A stretch of DNA of 64,000 nt from Paraburkholderia sp. PGU19 (lineage in GTDB: Bacteria; Pseudomonadota; Gammaproteobacteria; Burkholderiales; Burkholderiaceae), in assembly GCF_013426915.1 (NCBI RefSeq), contig NZ_AP023179.1, positions 744,001 to 808,000 of the forward strand, in the 5' to 3' direction. The notes under the pieces were generated by a model that did not search any database, was not told the origin of the DNA, and saw only the letters and a list, made by a program, of their open reading frames with translations. Shown one piece after another: positions 59,629 through 64,000 of this stretch; the stretch's first letter is position 1; the number at the start of each line of letters is the position of its first letter. The translations under genes were made by a program, and so were the position numbers.

Positions 59629-60344
59629 TGGCTACGGCAATGTTGAAAATCAAGGGCCTGCAGGTCAACTACGGCGGCATTCAGGCCGTCAAGGGTGTTG
59701 ACCTGGAGATCGCGCAGGGCGAACTCGTCACGCTGATCGGCGCCAATGGCGCGGGCAAGACGACGACCATGAAGGCTATTACTGGCCTGAAGCCTTATTC
59801 GGCTGGTGATATCGAGTACATGGGCCAGTCGATCAAGGGCGTGCCGCCGCATGAGCTTTTGAAGCGCGGCCTCGCGATGGTGCCGGAAGGGCGCGGGATC
59901 TTCGCGCGCATGTCGATCGTCGAGAACATGCAGATGGGTGCTTATCTGCGTAGCGATACGGAAGGCATCAAGAAGGACGTCGAGCGGATGTTCGGGTTCT
60001 TTCCGCGTCTGAAGGAACGTGCGACGCAGTTGGCCGGTACGTTGTCTGGCGGTGAACAGCAGATGCTGGCGATGGCGCGTGCCGTTATCTCGAAGCCGAA
60101 GCTGCTGCTGCTCGACGAGCCGTCGATGGGTCTGTCGCCGATCATGGTCGAGAAGATCTTTGAAGTCGTGCGCGAGATTTCCAAGGAAGGCATCACTGTC
60201 ATGCTGGTTGAGCAGAATGCTCGGCTTGCACTGCAGGCCGCGGATCGCGGGTATGTGATGGATTCCGGGACGGTCACCATGTCTGGCGACGCCAAGCAGA
60301 TGCTTGATGATCCTAAGGTGCGGGCCGCGTATCTCGGCGAGTGA
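59628..60344 (+). CDS. livF: Branched-chain amino acid ABC transporter ATPase LivF
   Basis: 238 residues. Walker A GANGAGKTT, signature LSGGEQQMLAMARAV, Walker B LLLLDEPSMGLSP. Coupled to livG. Last gene of the operon; terminator and repeat copy C follow. Confidence 0.96.
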   Translation: MATAMLKIKGLQVNYGGIQAVKGVDLEIAQGELVTLIGANGAGKTTTMKAITGLKPYSAGDIEYMGQSIKGVPPHELLKRGLAMVPEGRGIFARMSIVENMQMGAYLRSDTEGIKKDVERMFGFFPRLKERATQLAGTLSGGEQQMLAMARAVISKPKLLLLDEPSMGLSPIMVEKIFEVVREISKEGITVMLVEQNARLALQAADRGYVMDSGTVTMSGDAKQMLDDPKVRAAYLGE

Positions 60345-60369
60345 TTCTCGCGGTTGGGTTTTTCTTTTT

Positions 60370-60404
60370 AAAGGGCTGCACGTTCAGGCGTGTGGCCTTT
60401 TTTG
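60370..60404 (+). terminator. Terminator of the liv operon
   Basis: AAAGG and CACG pair with CGTG and CCTTT around TTCAGG, followed by TTTTGTTTTG. Confidence 0.7.
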
Positions 60405-60412
60405 TTTTGTCG

Positions 60413-60668
60413 GGTTTTTTGGTTTTTGGCTTCGCCTTTGCGCTGGCATTGGCGTTTTGGCATCACGGTGCGGCCGGTTTGGTGTTTTGGCGTTTTCGCT
60501 GGCATCCGCGATTTGTTATCTAGCTTCACGCGTCGCCCCGCACAGGGGCGACGCGTGAAGCACGCTAACGAATCGCGGATGCCAGCGAAAACACCAGCAA
60601 CCCAACCCAACCGTACCACGAAGCCAAAACGCGAAAATGCCAGCGCAAAGGCTAAGCCAAAAAAACCA
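60413..60668. repeat. Repeat copy C: head-to-head palindrome between livF and a GNAT gene
   Basis: The core arms 60493-60539 and 60545-60591 (47 bases each, about 43 matching) meet at a 5-base loop GCACA. Weaker matching extends outward to about 60413 and 60668. It shares the GCTGGCATCCGCG, GCTTCACGCGTCGCCCC and flanking segments with copies A and B but lacks their TACTTTTCTTTGC hairpin. It fills the gap between the liv terminator and the stop of the convergent GNAT gene. Confidence 0.88.
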
Positions 60669-60671
60669 AAA

Positions 60672-61124
60672 CTACGCCACTGCCCCCAACCGCTTCCCAA
60701 GACTAATCACAGCATCAGCAACATACCCAAGCGACTCATAAAAAGCCTGCACATCCGCTTTAGCGCTAAGCACTTGCAGATTCACCTTAGGACACCCGCG
60801 CGCGGCAAGCGCCGCTTCAGCATACCGCACGAGCAAAGTCCCAATCCCAAGGCGCCTCGACGCCGCCTCGACAGCAAGCGAATACAGCCAGCCCCGATGC
60901 CCATCATACCCAGCCATCACAGTTCCAACGATGCCCCCATCCTTCACGGCAACGAAGAACAGTTCAGGCTGCGTCGCAAGCTTGTTAGCGATCGACAGAT
61001 GCGGATCACGCTGCGGCCGGCTCGCATCCTTATACTCAGGAAACGCTTCGAGCCACAGCGCAATCACGGCATCCGTATCGGCCGCATCAAACACGCGGAT
61101 CGACAGGGAAGCCGCGCCAATCAC
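60672..61124 (-). CDS. GNAT-family N-acetyltransferase
   Basis: 150 residues using GTG at 61124, which overlaps the argD stop by 4 bases (GTGA). Acetyl-CoA-binding motif A is LYSLAVEAASRRLGIGTLLVRYAEAAL, with LQVLSAKADVQAFYESLGYVADAVISLGKRL completing the fold; this resembles YpeA/RimI-like small acetyltransferases. Coupled to argD, so an amino acid substrate is possible, unproven. Confidence 0.88.
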   Translation of the reverse strand: MIGAASLSIRVFDAADTDAVIALWLEAFPEYKDASRPQRDPHLSIANKLATQPELFFVAVKDGGIVGTVMAGYDGHRGWLYSLAVEAASRRLGIGTLLVRYAEAALAARGCPKVNLQVLSAKADVQAFYESLGYVADAVISLGKRLGAVA

Positions 61125-62305
61125 AGCGTATCCAGAATCGACCGCAGCATGGCCATCATCTGATCGATCTCTTCCGTCGTCACATTCAAAGCGGGCATGA
61201 AACGCAGCAAATTGGGACGCGCGGCATTGAGCAACAACCCATCCGGCTGCATCAAACGCGCCTTCTCGACGATCTGGTTGCCGATATCCTTCCCAAGCAG
61301 CAATGCACGCAGCAGACCTTCGCCACGCTCGCCCTCGAAGCCGCGCTCGGCAGACAGTTCGAGCAGCTTCGTACGCAGATATTCGCCGCGCGCCTTCACG
61401 CCATCGAGAAAGCCAGGCGCCGTCAACTGCGAGATCACCGAATAGCCGGCTGCCGTCATCAACGGATTGCCGTTGTACGTGCCGCCCTGGTCGCCCGCTT
61501 CGAACACCTCGACATGCTTCTTGCACAACAGCGCACCAAGTGGCACGCCGCTGCCGATGCCCTTCGCCAGCGTCATCACGTCCGGCTCGATACCCGAGAG
61601 CTCATAGGCGAACAGCGTGCCCGCACGGCCGCAGCCGCTCTGCACTTCATCGACGATCAACAGCAGGTTGTGCTTCTTCGTCAGCTCGCGCAGCTGCTGC
61701 ATGAACTCGCGCGACGCCGGAAGCACACCGCCTTCGCCCTGAATCGGTTCGAGCATCACGGCGACGGTCTTGTCGGTGATCAGCTTTTCGACCGACGCGA
61801 TGTCGTTCAGATCAGCCTTCGGAAAGCCCGGCACCTGCGGCGCATAGATCGTGTCCCAGCCCGGCTTGCCGCTCGCTGACATTGTCGCGATCGTGCGGCC
61901 GTGGAAGCTGTGATCGAACGTGATGATTTCGTACGCTCCATTCTTGAACTTCTTGCCGTACTTGCGCGCGAGCTTGATCGCGCCTTCATTCGCTTCGGCG
62001 CCGCTGTTCGTGAAGAACACCTTGTCGAAGCAGCTATGCTGCGTGAGCAGGCCCGCGAGCTTCGCCATCGGTTCGTTGTAGAACGCGGGCGACGGGTTGA
62101 TCAGCGTGCGCGCCTGTTGCGTGAGCGCTTCGATCACGCCGTCGTTGCAATGGCCGAGGCTGTTGACGGCCCAGCCCTGAATGAAATCCAGATATCGCTT
62201 GCCGGTGTTGTCGTAGAGCCACGAGCCCTTGCCGTGCGTGAAAACGATTTCGGGCCGGTTCGTGATGTACATCAGCGAATCGATCGGATACTCATTGAAG
62301 TTCAT
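61121..62305 (-). CDS. argD: Acetylornithine transaminase
   Basis: 394 residues from the ATG at 62305. Class III aminotransferase: GKGSWLYDNTGKRYLDFIQGWAVNSLGH, FFTNSGAEANEGAIKLARKYG, EPIQGEGGV, VDEVQSGCGRAGTLFAYE and PLP lysine in TLAKGIGSGVPLGA. It matches ArgD length. It converts N-acetylglutamate semialdehyde to N-acetylornithine; succinyldiaminopimelate transaminase activity is also common in the family. Operon with the GNAT gene. Confidence 0.93.
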   Translation of the reverse strand: MNFNEYPIDSLMYITNRPEIVFTHGKGSWLYDNTGKRYLDFIQGWAVNSLGHCNDGVIEALTQQARTLINPSPAFYNEPMAKLAGLLTQHSCFDKVFFTNSGAEANEGAIKLARKYGKKFKNGAYEIITFDHSFHGRTIATMSASGKPGWDTIYAPQVPGFPKADLNDIASVEKLITDKTVAVMLEPIQGEGGVLPASREFMQQLRELTKKHNLLLIVDEVQSGCGRAGTLFAYELSGIEPDVMTLAKGIGSGVPLGALLCKKHVEVFEAGDQGGTYNGNPLMTAAGYSVISQLTAPGFLDGVKARGEYLRTKLLELSAERGFEGERGEGLLRALLLGKDIGNQIVEKARLMQPDGLLLNAARPNLLRFMPALNVTTEEIDQMMAMLRSILDTL

Positions 62306-62641
62306 GGCTACAGGCTCCAGGCAAACAGGGATGAAAAACCGCCTCGGACAACATGGCCCAGCAACGGAAAGAAAAAAGCGCGACAGGTAAGGCAGAAATA
62401 CAAAAAGCCACGGCATGCCGTGGCTTTCATGATTCGAACTGCTTGCGCGTTGTTCGCGCGAATCCGTGACGAAGCCAGCGGCGCCCCTAAGGGAGCAGCG
62501 AGCGGCGACGTCGAAGTTCGGACTGGATGCGGTTCATGCGCGAAAGAATACGACAATGCCGGCGCCCGTGTAAACCTGCAATTTGCATGTTTTTACGCAC
62601 TGCCGGCCGTTTCTCAGAGCTGAAGCGTGCTTGCGCAACGA
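62306..62641. other. Spacer between argD and the reductase gene
   Basis: No gene. It holds the reductase terminator at 62391-62427 and presumably the argD promoter at its left part. Nothing else stands out. Confidence 0.5.
62391..62427 (-). terminator. Intrinsic terminator of the ferredoxin-reductase gene
   Basis: A perfect 24-bp palindrome at 62404-62427 (AAAGCCACGGCA and its complement), followed on the minus strand by TTTTTGTATTT. Confidence 0.85.
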
Positions 62642-63673
62642 TCAGACGGGGTTCGCGAGATCGGCTGCGCTCGTGAACGAATCCGCGTAGAACTCGTCTT
62701 CCGGCAGGCGATGATGCTGCGTGAAATCGCGCTGTGCCGACTCGACCATCACAGGTGCGCCGCACGCATACACCTGATACGCCGACAAGTCTGGCAGATC
62801 TTCGATGACGGCCCGATGAACGAAGCCCACGCGGCCCGTCCATGCGTCGTCCGCATCCGGTTCCGAGAGAACCGGCACGAACTTGAAGTTCGGAATCTCG
62901 CGCGCCCATTGCTCGGCAAGTTCCATCATGTACAGGTCTTTCTTGCGGCGCGCGCCCCAATAGAGTGTCATCGGACGCGTGATGTTCTTGAACACGGCAT
63001 GCTCGACGATCGCCTTCAGCGGCGCGAAGCCCGTGCCCGACGCGAGCAGCACGATCGGCTTGTCCGACTCTTCGCGCAGGAAGAACGTGCCGAGCGGCGC
63101 CTCGAAGCGCAGGATGTCGCGCTCCTTCATCGTGTTGAAGACGTGATCCGTGAACGCGCCGCCCGGCATGTGGCGGATATGCAGTTCGACGGGACCGTCC
63201 GCATGCGGCGCGCTCGCCATCGAATAGCTGCGGCGCTTGCCGTCCTTCAGGATGAATTCGAGGTACTGGCCCGCCATATATTGCAGGCGCTCATTCGCGG
63301 GCAGTTGCAGCTTCAGCACGACGACGTCGTCGGCCTTGCGCTCGATCGCGTTCACGCGGCACGGCAGCTTCTTGATCTGCACGTCGCCGATGCCCGTCAC
63401 TTCGCGGATGTCGATCTCGAGGTCCGTGCACGCAGTTGCGCAACACAACAGCGCCAGGCCGCGTGTCTTCTCGTCGTTCGACAGCGCCGACGACGAATGC
63501 GCGCGCTGCTCGACCTCGCCGCCGACGACCGCGCCCTTGCACGAGCCGCATGCGCCGTTCTTGCAGCCGTACGGCAGGCCGATGCCCTGGCGAAGGGCGG
63601 CTGTCAGCACGGGTTCATCGGGTTCCACCTGAAACTGCCGGCCGCTTTGCCGGAGCGTTACGTTGAATGCCAT
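62642..63673 (-). CDS. 2Fe-2S ferredoxin:NAD(P)H reductase, AscD-like (CDP-6-deoxy-delta-3,4-glucoseen reductase family)
   Basis: 343 residues from ATG 63673. A plant-type ferredoxin domain (about 1-90) has CKNGACGSC and a distal cysteine in LLCC. A flavin domain (about 100-200) has RSYSMASAP, and a nucleotide domain has LLASGTGFAPLKAIVE and YACGAPVMVESA. This is the class of phenol hydroxylase or AscD reductases. The name used in Burkholderiaceae annotation does not prove a sugar substrate. It may feed electrons to an oxygenase elsewhere. Divergent from the next gene. Confidence 0.88.
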   Translation of the reverse strand: MAFNVTLRQSGRQFQVEPDEPVLTAALRQGIGLPYGCKNGACGSCKGAVVGGEVEQRAHSSSALSNDEKTRGLALLCCATACTDLEIDIREVTGIGDVQIKKLPCRVNAIERKADDVVVLKLQLPANERLQYMAGQYLEFILKDGKRRSYSMASAPHADGPVELHIRHMPGGAFTDHVFNTMKERDILRFEAPLGTFFLREESDKPIVLLASGTGFAPLKAIVEHAVFKNITRPMTLYWGARRKKDLYMMELAEQWAREIPNFKFVPVLSEPDADDAWTGRVGFVHRAVIEDLPDLSAYQVYACGAPVMVESAQRDFTQHHRLPEDEFYADSFTSAADLANPV

Positions 63674-63747
63674 AAGTCGTTCAGTCTTCGAATACAGAAA
63701 GTCGGTAACCAATGCGTGTCGTGGATCGCGGCTACAATGCGTCCACG

Positions 63748-64000
63748 ATGAAAGCGACACGAAAATTGCGCAGACCGCGCGTGCTGATCGTCGGTTGCGG
63801 CGATGTCGGCATGCGCTGCGTGCGGCAACTGCAGGGACGCGCGCGTCTTTATGCGCTCACCAGCCACGCGGAGCGCCGCGACGAACTGCGCGCGGCGGGC
63901 GTCACGCCCATCGTCGGCGATCTCGACGTGCGCGCGAGCCTTGCTCGTCTTGCCCATCTCGCGCCGACTGTCCTGCATCTCGCGCCTCCGCAACGAACAG
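63748..64000 (+). CDS. NAD(P)-binding Rossmann-fold protein (SDR/YeeZ-like), 5' part
   Basis: At least 84 residues, open to the right edge. RPRVLIVGCGDVGMRCVRQL is a dinucleotide-binding GxGxxG-type motif. Then YALTSHAERRDELRAAGVTPIVGDLDV follows the extended SDR pattern of YeeZ-like proteins. The ATG at 63748 is the first plausible start. Truncated by the window. Confidence 0.8.
   Translation, partial: MKATRKLRRPRVLIVGCGDVGMRCVRQLQGRARLYALTSHAERRDELRAAGVTPIVGDLDVRASLARLAHLAPTVLHLAPPQRT

Overview
The window looks like a chromosomal segment of a Burkholderiaceae betaproteobacterium, most likely Paraburkholderia or a close relative. Evidence: high GC with strong G/C third-codon bias; the ribF-ileS-lspA-coaBC-dut order; rluE-icd followed by cspA and clpS-clpA; rpmB-rpmG beside radC and fkpB-ispH; nadA-nadC facing nadB; and a complete livKHMGF operon. 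The genus is inferred from gene order and protein similarity remembered from the group; no database search was run.

Layout. 1-13 kb is accessory and regulatory: a stand-alone ClpP paralog, an ECF sigma factor with a C-terminal SnoaL-like extension, a degenerate EAL protein, a DHA2 drug exporter, a MocR-type regulator divergent from a DUF2917 gene, an HTH-citrate synthase fusion divergent from an atypical CaiB/BaiF CoA-transferase, a GntR/UTRA regulator, an aldo/keto reductase, a Rap1a-like exported protein, and an exported protein with 45 consecutive glycines. 13.6-19.4 kb is a dipeptide/oligopeptide ABC operon with Tat-exported binding protein, two permeases and a fused double ATPase. 19.6-21.2 kb holds a cupin and a nickel/cobalt permease gene broken by a one-base frameshift.

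21.2-23.7 kb is non-coding and repeat-rich: two inverted copies of a hairpin-rich repeat form a giant imperfect palindrome (arms about 217-220 bp, loop 84 bp), and one copy is split by an intact IS66-family element with perfect 8-bp target duplications. A third, head-to-head form of the same repeat lies at 60.4-60.7 kb between convergent livF and a GNAT gene. This repeat family is the best candidate in the window for something undescribed.

23.7-36 kb is largely core: a stand-alone EF-G, a DUF192 protein, rluE, icd (preceded by a perfect 28-bp palindrome made of four 7-bp half-sites), a CopL-like peptide with a multicopper oxidase, cspA, clpS-clpA and dut. 35.8-46 kb carries an LLM flavin monooxygenase, coaBC, lspA, ileS and ribF on the minus strand, diverging from purN, an RsmB-type methyltransferase and an MscS channel. 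46-52 kb has a delta-9-type desaturase and NAD biosynthesis. 52-64 kb has radC, fkpB-ispH, the branched-chain amino acid transporter, argD with a GNAT, a ferredoxin-reductase-like protein, and the 5' part of an NAD(P)-binding protein running off the edge. No tRNA, rRNA or CRISPR array was recognised.
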